DNA from: Flavobacterium jejuense
GTDB lineage: Bacteria > Bacteroidota > Bacteroidia > Flavobacteriales > Flavobacteriaceae
DNA length: 64,000 nucleotides
Reading direction: 5' to 3'
Assembly: GCF_006491595.2 (NCBI RefSeq)
Contig: NZ_VEVQ02000010.1
Coordinates: forward strand, 62,001 to 126,000
The notes beneath the pieces were generated by a model. It searched no databases. It was not told the origin of the DNA and saw only the letters and a program-made list of their open reading frames with translations. The position numbers and the translations under genes are program-made. Below, piece by piece: positions 17,324-24,696 of this stretch. Numbering within the stretch: position 1 is the stretch's first letter; each line of letters starts with the position of its first letter.

Positions 17324-19165
17324 TTACATTAATTGAAATTCAGCTAATTGAATAATTGTTAAAAACAAACTGTTTAAACGAGAGGTTACAGCTGATTTTT
17401 TGGTTTCATCGGATGGATCTTGCGTGTAATTATTCCATGCTTGTGTCCAATAATAATCAGTTGCTTGACCAGAAAGTAAATTCTGTGTCTTTATTATATT
17501 TTTTTGTTCCATACTTAAATCAACTGGCAAAAGGTATTTGATACATTCATCAACTAATAAATTAGGATCCAAGCAAGTGGAATTTGGAAATTGAGAAACA
17601 AATTGTAAGGTATCTGCTTTTATTTTAGTTGTTAATCCATTTTTAGTTAATGTTATGCCGTAAAAAGTATAGTCGAGATAAGCAAATCGTTTCTGAATGG
17701 TGTTGGAGTTAATCCAATATTCATGAAAGGAAGGATTTTGATAAAAAGCTTGCCAACCAGCAACATTAGGAATGCTTCCCATGCTTTGACCCATATCAGA
17801 TAATAGTCTGTCTAATCGTTCCCATAAATAATATTGAGCATTGTAATTTGTAGGATCAGAAACGTCTGTCTCGATAGAAAAGGTCCTTATAAAACCAATA
17901 AACAAATCTAATGGTGATTTAATATAAACCCCTCGATTTGCCATGTCGTAAAAATGCTGACTTTTGAAAAGTTTTTCTAAAACAGGCATAATTTCCCAAT
18001 TGTTAGCTATAAAATGTTGTGCTAATGGTTCAATTATGTTTGCTTCTATGTAGGGATCAATATCATAATACACAAAAAAACGATATAATCTTCTACAGAT
18101 ATATTGTGAAACCACTTCAGATTTAGCAAAGATCATATCAATGAAAGCATCAAGTTCTAATGCTCCATTATTTGGAATAGTTGTATTGTTGAAAAAGGGA
18201 GAAAACTGTTTGTCGGTTTCATCGTGTTTGTTAGCTACAAAATCTGTAGTTGGATTAGAGGTGTTTAAATTTTGTACTCTCCAACCTGTTAATACTTTTG
18301 CAGCTTCAATTACATCAGGTTGTGAATATTGACTATTGGATCCTTTTCCTAAAGTGAATAACTCCATAATTTCGCGCGCAAAATTTTCATCAGGAGCTGT
18401 TTTTGTATTGGCTTGATTGTTCAAATAATACATCATTGCAGGTTGAGTAGCAATACTTCTTATCAAAGTTTTAAAATTTCCACCAGAATAGTCTCTTAAG
18501 TTTTGAATGTATTGATAACATACTCTAGCCGTATTACCAGAAATATATTGGTTTGAACTCGCTTTAATGAAATCAAAATCAACAGGAATAAAATGATACC
18601 AAAATAAGACCATTTTTTCTCTAATAGTGATATCTTGTTTTATAGCTAAATTGGTCATCCATGAAGTTAAGCTATTCATTCGTTTTCTGTCTGTAGTATT
18701 TCCTGTTTCAGCATCTACAAATGGATCAATGGTCCAATCTTCTCCATAGGGTAAACCATTTTCATCTGGCTCGTCTAGTTCATAATTGTTTATAGGTGGT
18801 GAAGGTGGTGTAAAATCAATATTCAAAATCAAATCCACAGCTTGAGACATAGACAAATTAGCAATAGTGTCTAAATCTGTCTTTTTGAAACCAAAACCAG
18901 TTCGTTTTAATAAATGTATTGCTTGTCTGTCAGTCCATGGACCTGTATATAGTTCTAAACCAGATGTAACAGGATTAACGCGCTCTAATTCTGCATTTGT
19001 TTTTGGTTTTTGTTTGGAATTTTTTTCTTGAGCAAGATATTTCCTACCGTTGAATACTTTTCGGGAATATTTTTCAAATAAGGGATCTGTTTGGGTACTA
19101 TCGAACTCAGAATTTAAAAATAATTTACGAATGAGCGCTCTCCGAGTAAAGGTCTTGTTTCTCAT
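17324..19165 (-). CDS. DUF1800 family protein
   Basis: The 613 residues contain the DUF1800 core: HLLKRTGFGFKKTD near 85, the REKMVLFWYHFIPVD segment near 180, NFAREIMELFTLG near 265 and VIEAAKVLTGWRV near 290. DUF1800 proteins are exported or envelope-linked proteins of unknown activity, nearly always encoded beside DUF1501. A basic N-terminus with tandem arginines (TRRALIRKLFL) lacks a clear hydrophobic signal core. It is first of two genes. Its promoter carries the ACCCC-N8-GGGGT palindrome shared with the two RNA units at 23941 and 24275, so I infer control by the nearby TPR kinase/LuxR regulator pair. Confidence 0.88.
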   Translation of the reverse strand: MRNKTFTRRALIRKLFLNSEFDSTQTDPLFEKYSRKVFNGRKYLAQEKNSKQKPKTNAELERVNPVTSGLELYTGPWTDRQAIHLLKRTGFGFKKTDLDTIANLSMSQAVDLILNIDFTPPSPPINNYELDEPDENGLPYGEDWTIDPFVDAETGNTTDRKRMNSLTSWMTNLAIKQDITIREKMVLFWYHFIPVDFDFIKASSNQYISGNTARVCYQYIQNLRDYSGGNFKTLIRSIATQPAMMYYLNNQANTKTAPDENFAREIMELFTLGKGSNSQYSQPDVIEAAKVLTGWRVQNLNTSNPTTDFVANKHDETDKQFSPFFNNTTIPNNGALELDAFIDMIFAKSEVVSQYICRRLYRFFVYYDIDPYIEANIIEPLAQHFIANNWEIMPVLEKLFKSQHFYDMANRGVYIKSPLDLFIGFIRTFSIETDVSDPTNYNAQYYLWERLDRLLSDMGQSMGSIPNVAGWQAFYQNPSFHEYWINSNTIQKRFAYLDYTFYGITLTKNGLTTKIKADTLQFVSQFPNSTCLDPNLLVDECIKYLLPVDLSMEQKNIIKTQNLLSGQATDYYWTQAWNNYTQDPSDETKKSAVTSRLNSLFLTIIQLAEFQLM

Positions 19166-19196
19166 ATGCTCAGTGTTTTAGAAGGTTAGTTTTATA

Positions 19197-19243
19197 CAAA
19201 TAAAAGCGTTCCTTCTTAAATTTTAACCCCCAGAAAAAGGGGT
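19197..19243 (-). promoter_or_regulatory. DUF1800-DUF1501 promoter with ACCCC-N8-GGGGT operator
   Basis: On the minus strand ACCCCTTTTTCTGGGGGT (19243 to 19226) is followed by a 20-nt spacer and TTTTATTTG (19205 to 19197), a -7-like element 31 bp before the DUF1800 ATG. Operator length (18 bp), strand and 20-nt spacing match the two copies at 23941 and 24275 exactly. The operator would be centred near -50, a place typical for an activator. Confidence 0.72.
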
Positions 19244-19298
19244 GTCTAAGATTTTTTAAATACTAACCAAATGCGACAATATTGCAGAAAATCGTCTT

Positions 19299-19868
19299 TT
19301 AGAAATTGAATAAACAAATTCCAATAGAAAAATTGTATACTTTGTCTAGATAATTGCCTACAGTATAGCCATGATAATTACCTTCTATAAACAAACAAAT
19401 GCCATCGCCATTTTCAAGACCAATACTTGCTTTTTGATAGCTTCCTTGTAAATTTCCTCTTCCAATGGCAAAGGATTGACCAAGTCCGTATTGAGCTGTA
19501 ATTCTTGTTTCTTGTCCAATTTTTGGGCTGATTCTGAAATTAGTGAAAACGGGTAAGGCAATTAATTTGTAACTCGCATAAAAATCGATTCCACTGTTTA
19601 CACTTACTCCAATCCATTTGTTATGATGCAGACCGTAACCAAATTTTGCTCCAACTCCGTCTGGAATAAACCAATTGTCATTTGTACTGCCATCTGCAAA
19701 GGTTTCTCCTCTTTTTTTGTTTCCTTTAAAGGGAATGGTTAAATCAAATTGAGTAAATGTTATTTTTTGAGTTGAAGAAACAACCTTTGATGTATTGATA
19801 GAATCCGTATCTTGACTGTAGCCTAAATAGCTTATAAAAAGTAAAATAAAAATAGTTTTAGTTTTCAT
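19299..19868 (-). CDS. Small exported beta-rich protein, unknown function
   Basis: The 189 residues start with a signal peptide (MKTKTIFILLFISYLGYSQ). The rest has short amphipathic strands ending aromatic or Phe (YNFSIGICLFNF at the C-terminus), which suggests a small outer-membrane barrel. No named family is recognised. The ATG at 19868 is chosen because it gives a proper signal peptide. It overlaps the end of truB by 11 bp (ATGAAAACTAA holds both start and stop), indicating translational coupling to truB. The longer frame up to 19928 would run deep into truB. Confidence 0.72.
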   Translation of the reverse strand: MKTKTIFILLFISYLGYSQDTDSINTSKVVSSTQKITFTQFDLTIPFKGNKKRGETFADGSTNDNWFIPDGVGAKFGYGLHHNKWIGVSVNSGIDFYASYKLIALPVFTNFRISPKIGQETRITAQYGLGQSFAIGRGNLQGSYQKASIGLENGDGICLFIEGNYHGYTVGNYLDKVYNFSIGICLFNF

Positions 19869-20556
19869 GTATAGTGTGTTGTTCAAAATCTTCAGGAGAA
19901 ACAGCATTTTCAACGGAATATTTTCCAATTTTGGTCCTTCTTAAAGCAGTTAAATGGCCACCTGATTGCAAAGCAAGTCCAAAATCATAAGCAATGGAAC
20001 GAATGTAGGTTCCTTTACTGCATTTTATTCTAAAATTAATTTCTGGTAAAGCGATACGAGTAATTTCAAATTCGTAGATAGTTGTTTTTCTGGTTTTTAT
20101 TTCTACTTCTTCACCAGCACGGGCATGTTCGTATAAACGTTTTCCATCTTTCTTTATAGCAGAAAAAACAGGAGGCTTTTGATCGATTTCTCCTAAAAAT
20201 TGTTTTGTGGTTTCTAGAATCAGTTCGTTTGTAAGATGACTAGTTGGAAAAGTAGCATTAATTTCAGTTTCTAAATCGTAGGAAGGTGTAGTTGCACCAA
20301 CTGTAATCGTACCAGTATATTCTTTTTCTTGAGCCTGAATTTCAGTAATAGTCTTTGTGAATTTCCCAGTACAAACTATAAGCAATCCTGTAGCTAAAGG
20401 ATCTAAAGTACCTGCATGACCAATCTTGAATTTCTTTGGTAAACCGTAGTGATTTTTTAATAAATATTTTAATTTATTTACGGCTTGAAAAGAGGACCAT
20501 TTTAAAGGTTTATCAATTAAGAGCACTAGTCCATTTTGGAAATCTTCTGCTGTCAT
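19858..20556 (-). CDS. truB: tRNA pseudouridine(55) synthase
   Basis: Makes pseudouridine at position 55 in the T-loop of tRNAs. The 232 residues contain the signature GHAGTLDPLATGLLIV near 46-61, whose Asp is the catalytic nucleophile, then the KEYTGTITVGATTPSYD strand and the GTYIRSIAYDFG segment near 180. It is shorter than E. coli TruB because the C-terminal PUA-like part is reduced, as is usual in Bacteroidetes. Its stop is coupled to the start of the next gene. It begins directly at the end of uppP, with no gap. Confidence 0.95.
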   Translation of the reverse strand: MTAEDFQNGLVLLIDKPLKWSSFQAVNKLKYLLKNHYGLPKKFKIGHAGTLDPLATGLLIVCTGKFTKTITEIQAQEKEYTGTITVGATTPSYDLETEINATFPTSHLTNELILETTKQFLGEIDQKPPVFSAIKKDGKRLYEHARAGEEVEIKTRKTTIYEFEITRIALPEINFRIKCSKGTYIRSIAYDFGLALQSGGHLTALRRTKIGKYSVENAVSPEDFEQHTIHEN

Positions 20557-21342
20557 TTAGATAATGGTTAATTCTTTGATGAAAAAATGAATGATTAAGA
20601 TGGCTAAACCTGCAAGAATTCTGTAATAACCAAATATTTTAAATCCGTGTTTGGTTAAATACCCAATGAATGATTTAATTGCAATTAAGGCTACAACAAA
20701 ACCTACTATGTTTCCTATTATTAATAAGTTGGTTTGATCTTGGGTTAGTTCAAAACCAGCTTTATAGTAATCATATAATTTTTTTACGGTTGCTCCAAGC
20801 ATTGTAGGAATGGCAAGGAAAAAAGAAAATTCGGCAGCTGTTGTTCGAGAAAGTTTTTGACTCATTCCACCTACAATACTAGCACCACTTCTAGAAACAC
20901 CAGGAATCATGGCTAAACATTGAAAAAAACCAATCTTTAATGCTGTTAAGTAGGATATTTCGGTATTTTCAGAATTACCAAACCATTCGTCTACTTTTAA
21001 AAGTAGTATTCCGCCAATAATTAATGAAATAGCAACTACTATTGGACTTTCAAGCATACTATCAATAAAGTCATTTAACAGTAATCCAAATACAACCGCA
21101 GGGATAAAGGCTACAAATAACTTAAAATAGAAATCCATACTTTGGAAAAAACGTTTAAAATAAAGAACAACTACGGAAAGTATGGTTCCTAACTGTATAA
21201 CAATTGTAAAAAGTTTAGTAAAATCATCACCAGCAATTCCGAAAAAGGAAGAGGCAATAATCATATGACCTGTAGAGGAAACTGGTAAAAATTCAGTTAT
21301 TCCTTCTATAATAGCGAGAATAATAGCTTGTAGTGTATTCAT
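20557..21342 (-). CDS. uppP: Undecaprenyl-diphosphatase
   Basis: Integral membrane enzyme that dephosphorylates undecaprenyl pyrophosphate to recycle the lipid carrier for peptidoglycan and other surface polymers. The 261 residues have about eight helices. The two catalytic regions are [16 protein letters not shown] (13-28) and [12 protein letters not shown] near 147-158. The stop abuts the truB start. A minus-strand TATTTTTG element (21350-21357) lies only 8 nt before the ATG, so the transcript may be nearly leaderless. In many flavobacteria this gene follows DUF3098 and ftsX; here a regulatory module on the other strand separates them (from memory of gene order). Confidence 0.95.
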   Translation of the reverse strand: MNTLQAIILAIIEGITEFLPVSSTGHMIIASSFFGIAGDDFTKLFTIVIQLGTILSVVVLYFKRFFQSMDFYFKLFVAFIPAVVFGLLLNDFIDSMLESPIVVAISLIIGGILLLKVDEWFGNSENTEISYLTALKIGFFQCLAMIPGVSRSGASIVGGMSQKLSRTTAAEFSFFLAIPTMLGATVKKLYDYYKAGFELTQDQTNLLIIGNIVGFVVALIAIKSFIGYLTKHGFKIFGYYRILAGLAILIIHFFIKELTII

Positions 21343-21438
21343 AATTTTACAAAAATATGTTTTTTTATAATAGTTTTAGTTGTTTTTTTGTAGTTTGGAA
21401 AAATTTGATGTTGTAACGTTTATTAAGAAATAGTTTTA

Positions 21439-23307
21439 ATGAAAATTAACTTTGGTATTGTTTTAATCTTATTATTTCAATCTTTAATAGCTCAAAATCC
21501 TAAAAGGAATGAATTTGAGACTATTAAGGAAAAAGTTGCCGAACTTTATATTAACTCTCCTGTTAAAGCAAAAAAAGAAGCCTATTTGCTTCATGAAGTA
21601 GCTGAAACCAACGATGAAAAAATAATTTCATATCGATATCTAGGCTATATTTATGATTTTTCTGGAAATGTAGATTCTGCACGTTATTTTTTTCAAAAGC
21701 AACTTCAATTTTCAAAAGAAAAATTTTTAAATAAAGAATTCTATTATCAAGCAGTTATTGATTATGCAAATTGGGGAACCAATTATGTAGATAGTAATGT
21801 TATAATTGAAGAACTAACTCAGGCTTTACTCACGATAAATGAAGCAGAATTTCCTCAGCAAAAGGGTTTAATGTATATGCTTATGGGAGACTTATTTTTG
21901 AGGAAAAATCAACTTGAAAAATCGAACGAATATTTTGATAAATCATTTAACCTTATTAAAGGAAATGCTGCCGAACTTGATTATTATCTTAGAAAAAGTG
22001 AGATAGCACTTAAAAAAAGAGATTATCTATCAGCTAAAGAAAACTTACTAAGTGGATTTGCACTTTTCAATGAAAAAGAGAAGTACGAATATTCTTTATA
22101 TCTTAATAAGTTAGGCTATGTCTATTTATTATTAGGAGATATTGATAATTCAAATCAATGTTTGTATGAATCTTTACATTATCAAAAAAAGAATGGTTTC
22201 TTGAACTTGTTTTCTAGTACTTATTTGAATTTATCACATTTAGCAAAAATTGAGAAGAACGAAAGATTAGTAAAATTCAATTTAGATAAAGCTCTTGAGG
22301 CTAATCAAGGTGATGTTCAAGTTTTGAAAGATATTTATTTAGCTTACAAAGACTATTATTCTAATCAAGGAGATTTTATTAATGAAAACGAAAGTTTAGC
22401 ACAGTTTAATAAAATTAATGATAGTATTTTTAATGTTGAAAAAGCGAAATTAGGTATCGATTTAGAGTCGAGATTTCAATTAAGAGAAAATAAGAAAGAA
22501 TTAGCTTTAAAAGAGAAAATAATTCAAAAAGAGCAAAAAATAAAATCATTATTAGTACTAGGATTTGTAATGTTACTTTTATTATTGTTGGCTTTAATAG
22601 CTTTATATTTTAATAAAATAAAGACACAGAAAAAACTTAGAAATAATCAAAAATTACTTCACGAAGAGCAATTAAAATCCATGCTAGAGAATCAACGAAC
22701 AGAAATCATAAAGGAGAAGATAAAAGCCAAGCTTGAAGAACGTTCAAAACTATCTTTAGAACTACATGATGGAATTGCTAATGAGATTGGTGCTTTAAAA
22801 GTGTCTTTAACAAATGAATATGCACTCGATGCAACAAATATAAATTCAATTGTAGATAAAATAGACAAACTCTATAACGAAGTAAGAGATTGGTCTCACG
22901 ATTTACATTCCGATAAAATATTAGATATAGAGTTTTCCCAATTAATAAATAGTCTTTGCTTAATCGCTGAAAAAAAAGGAATAAAAACGACTAAGAATGT
23001 ATTAATTGATGAAAAAATTAATACTTTAGAAGATTCATTTTTATTAAATATTTATAGAATTTTACAAGAAGCTATTAATAATGTATTAAAACATGCTAAT
23101 GCTACTGAGATACAATTAGACATAATACAATCAGAAACAGAATTGTTTCTGATAATTAAGGATAATGGTATTGGGTTTTCAAAAAACAGTTCCAAATTAG
23201 GTATTGGATTAAAAAATATAGAAAAAAGAATAGAAATATTAGGAGGGAAATTCAATATAATGTCTTCAGAAAAAGGAACAACATTAGATATAAAACTACC
23301 ATTATAA
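21439..23307 (+). CDS. TPR sensor histidine kinase (HisKA_3/NarL-partner type)
   Basis: Sensor kinase of 622 residues. A signal peptide (1-18, LFQSLIAQ) is followed by a helical TPR-type periplasmic region (about 25-355), a membrane helix near 371-393, a charged coiled coil, and a HisKA_3 dimerisation domain with ERSKLSLELHDG (His about 443). An HATPase follows, with NNVLKHA and DNGIGFSKNSSKLGIGL motifs. The stop is 1 bp before the response regulator start, so the pair is one operon. The signal sensed is unknown. Kinases of this build normally pair with LuxR/NarL-type regulators, as here. The module stands on the strand opposite to its neighbours uppP and DUF3098. Confidence 0.92.
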   Translation: MKINFGIVLILLFQSLIAQNPKRNEFETIKEKVAELYINSPVKAKKEAYLLHEVAETNDEKIISYRYLGYIYDFSGNVDSARYFFQKQLQFSKEKFLNKEFYYQAVIDYANWGTNYVDSNVIIEELTQALLTINEAEFPQQKGLMYMLMGDLFLRKNQLEKSNEYFDKSFNLIKGNAAELDYYLRKSEIALKKRDYLSAKENLLSGFALFNEKEKYEYSLYLNKLGYVYLLLGDIDNSNQCLYESLHYQKKNGFLNLFSSTYLNLSHLAKIEKNERLVKFNLDKALEANQGDVQVLKDIYLAYKDYYSNQGDFINENESLAQFNKINDSIFNVEKAKLGIDLESRFQLRENKKELALKEKIIQKEQKIKSLLVLGFVMLLLLLLALIALYFNKIKTQKKLRNNQKLLHEEQLKSMLENQRTEIIKEKIKAKLEERSKLSLELHDGIANEIGALKVSLTNEYALDATNINSIVDKIDKLYNEVRDWSHDLHSDKILDIEFSQLINSLCLIAEKKGIKTTKNVLIDEKINTLEDSFLLNIYRILQEAINNVLKHANATEIQLDIIQSETELFLIIKDNGIGFSKNSSKLGIGLKNIEKRIEILGGKFNIMSSEKGTTLDIKLPL

Positions 23308-23308
23308 A

Positions 23309-23926
23309 ATGCCATATAAAATAATCATAGTTGACGATCATAAAGTTTTTGCAGAAAGCATAGCATCAATTTTAAGGAACAAATATGAAGTGGTTGAGGT
23401 TACTTCAGTTGAAAAAGCCCTGCAAATTGTAAAAACATTTTCTCCAGATTTAATTCTTACAGATTTGCAATTGCCTGATCAAGATGGTTTTTTTTTAATT
23501 AAATCAATAAAAAAACAAGGGTTGCCAGCAAAAATTCTTGTTTTAAGTAGTCTTGCCAATCAAGCAACTATTCATAAATTGGTACAACTTGAAGTAAATG
23601 GCTTTCTAAATAAAAATGTTTCAAGTATCGATTTATTAAATGCTATTCAGAAAATAATTCAGGGAGAATCTTATTTTCAGGCTGATATTTATAACGATTA
23701 TATTAAGAATTTTAAATTAAAATCTGAAAAAGTAAACGAAATTACTCCTAGAGAGATTGATGTTTTGAAATTAATTATTGAAGAGAAAACAACAAGTGAA
23801 ATTGCAGAAATTTTAAATATATCTAGTTATACTGTAGAAGGTTATAGAAAAAACTTATTGTATAAAACAGGAGCTACAAATGTTGTTGGACTTATAAAAT
23901 ATGCAATGAAAATTAACTTAATTTAA
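23309..23926 (+). CDS. LuxR/NarL-family response regulator
   Basis: DNA-binding response regulator of 205 residues. The receiver domain (1-120) has the acidic pair D9-D10, phospho-acceptor D52 (LILTDLQLPDQDG) and a Lys near 103. The C-terminal GerE-type HTH (about 143-203) reads EITPREIDVLKLIIEEKTTSEIAEILNISS in two parts, with recognition helix near SSYTVEGYRKNLL. It is cotranscribed with the kinase. An ACCCC-N8-GGGGT operator starts only 15 bp after its stop, in front of an RNA-like unit, and two more copies occur nearby. I infer these are its binding sites. NarL-type regulators usually bind inverted repeats as dimers, which fits the palindrome. Confidence 0.93.
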   Translation: MPYKIIIVDDHKVFAESIASILRNKYEVVEVTSVEKALQIVKTFSPDLILTDLQLPDQDGFFLIKSIKKQGLPAKILVLSSLANQATIHKLVQLEVNGFLNKNVSSIDLLNAIQKIIQGESYFQADIYNDYIKNFKLKSEKVNEITPREIDVLKLIIEEKTTSEIAEILNISSYTVEGYRKNLLYKTGATNVVGLIKYAMKINLI

Positions 23927-23940
23927 AATAAAAATAACAA

Positions 23941-23987
23941 ACCCCTTTTTTCAGGGGTACAGGAGTTTTGTAAATGCGTTTACTTTG
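23941..23987 (+). promoter_or_regulatory. Palindromic operator and -7 element of RNA unit A
   Basis: ACCCCTTTTTTCAGGGGT (23941-23958), a 20-nt spacer and TTTACTTTG (23979-23987). The same 18+20+9 layout is found at 24275-24321 and, on the minus strand, at 19243-19197. Confidence 0.75.
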
Positions 23988-23992
23988 TACTT

Positions 23993-24083
23993 GACAAACA
24001 AATAAACAAACAATTCAGGGCAACTGTAAATTAGATTAAGAAATACCCTTATTTGCCTATGCTGATTAAGGGTATTTTCTTTT
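23993..24083 (+). ncRNA. Candidate small RNA A (~90 nt)
   Basis: Predicted to start 5-8 nt after the -7 element and to end at a 10-bp perfect hairpin (AATACCCTTA 24042-24051 with TAAGGGTATT 24067-24076) followed by TTTTCTTTT. The 5' part is unstructured, made of ACAAACAAATAAACAAAC-like sequence. The middle CAGGGCAACTG can form a three-pair mini-hairpin exposing GGCAA. No open reading frame with coding character is present. Promoter, near-identical twin and terminator together support a real transcript. Function and targets are unknown. Confidence 0.7.
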
Positions 24084-24125
24084 ACATTAAAAAGACTTTA
24101 AAAAAAAGAGAAAATTTACTCACAA

Positions 24126-24237
24126 TAACTTTGTAAATAAATGTAGTAACCCTTTTTTAGAGCAATTAAAAGAAAATTAGTTGGACATTTTTTTGTGTAA
24201 CACCTTTTTTAGTTCATCTAAAAGAGGTGTTTTTTTT
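24126..24237 (+). ncRNA. Candidate third small RNA between the twin units
   Basis: TAACTTTG (24126-24133) matches the -7 consensus TANNTTTG exactly. About 65 bp further on, a 13-bp hairpin (AACACCTTTTTTA 24199-24211 with TAAAAGAGGTGTT 24219-24231) is followed by a T run. The predicted transcript of about 100 nt, from roughly 24138, has no sizeable reading frame. It lacks the ACCCC-N8-GGGGT operator, so its control would differ from the twin units. Support is weaker, because there is no second copy to compare. Confidence 0.45.
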
Positions 24238-24270
24238 GTCTGTTTTTATAGGTTTTTCTGAGAAAAAAAG

Positions 24271-24420
24271 ACAAACCCCTTTTTTCAGGGGTATAAAGGA
24301 AATTTAAATGGCTTTACTTTGCATAACAAACAAATAAACAAACAAACAATTCAGGGCAACTGTAAATTAAATTGAGGAATACCCTTATTCACCTACGCTG
24401 AATAAAGGGTATTTTCTTTT
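24271..24420 (+). repeat. Promoter-plus-RNA repeat unit, copy B
   Basis: Second copy of the unit at 23937-24083, in direct orientation with about 190 bp between them. It differs mainly in the spacer before the -7 element, one extra ACAA in the leader and compensating changes in the terminator stem. Confidence 0.88.
24275..24321 (+). promoter_or_regulatory. Palindromic operator and -7 element of RNA unit B
   Basis: ACCCCTTTTTTCAGGGGT (24275-24292) is identical to copy A. A 20-nt spacer of different sequence and TTTACTTTG (24313-24321) follow. Confidence 0.75.
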
Positions 24421-24422
24421 TT
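24326..24422 (+). ncRNA. Candidate small RNA B (~95 nt)
   Basis: Twin of candidate RNA A. The ACAAACAAATAAACAAAC leader is one repeat longer, and the TTCAGGGCAACTGTAAATTA block is unchanged. The terminator stem is longer (AATACCCTTATTCA 24378-24391 with TGAATAAAGGGTATT 24399-24413, one bulge), because the loop-side bases differ in a pairing-preserving way. The T tail abuts the stop of the convergent DUF3098 gene, so the hairpin could serve both. Confidence 0.7.
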
Positions 24423-24423
24423 A

Positions 24424-24669
24424 TTAGTTTGCACTTTTCTTAAAAATAGAGTAGATAACAATTCCAAAACCTGCTAAAACAGTTGTTGGAGCTAGACGAA
24501 TTCTTCTAAAGCTAAAAATATCCTCACTCCAAACATTTGGATCGTCACTAGAACCACCACTCATTAGGATAAAACCTAAAGCTATTACAGCTAAGCCAAT
24601 TAAAAGGATAGTGTAATTTCCTTTTTCAAATAAAAATTCTGGATTACTATTTTCGTTATTTTTTTTCAT
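24424..24669 (-). CDS. DUF3098 family small membrane protein
   Basis: The 81 residues have two hydrophobic segments (about 19-38, and 57-75 with TTVLAGFGIVIYSIFKKS). Between them lies a short loop rich in Gly, Ser and Asp, followed by the family's WSEDIFSFRRIRLAP-type stretch. DUF3098 proteins are found in Bacteroidetes next to ftsX, as here (27 bp downstream of it), which hints at a divisome or envelope role. No function is established. Confidence 0.85.
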   Translation of the reverse strand: MKKNNENSNPEFLFEKGNYTILLIGLAVIALGFILMSGGSSDDPNVWSEDIFSFRRIRLAPTTVLAGFGIVIYSIFKKSAN

Positions 24670-24696
24670 AATAGTTATATTTATTTTTTGACAATC

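Larger units (their letters stand above)
23937..24083 (+). repeat. Promoter-plus-RNA repeat unit, copy A
   Basis: About 147 bp closely resembling copy B at 24271-24420. It holds, in order, the palindrome, a 20-nt spacer, a -7 element, an ACAAACAAATAAACAAAC-type leader, a TTCAGGGCAACTGTAAATTA block and a terminator hairpin. Conservation is highest in the operator, the A/C-rich leader, the CAGGGCAACTG block and the terminator stem. The 20-nt spacer between operator and -7 element differs in sequence but not in length. Confidence 0.88.

Noticed and set aside
24059-24134. A short reading frame starting ATGCTGATTAAG in RNA unit A
   Set aside because: It begins inside the terminator hairpin, is only about 24 codons of low complexity, and is not kept in unit B.
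19226-24292. ACCCC-N8-GGGGT palindromes as intrinsic terminators
   Set aside because: The stem is only five pairs, no T run follows the 3' arm, and all three copies point into a promoter at fixed distance. An operator explains them better.
23993-24420. Repeated ACAAACAAATAAACAAAC stretches as a CRISPR array
   Set aside because: Only two long units with promoter and terminator, no short regular repeats with unique spacers and no cas genes.
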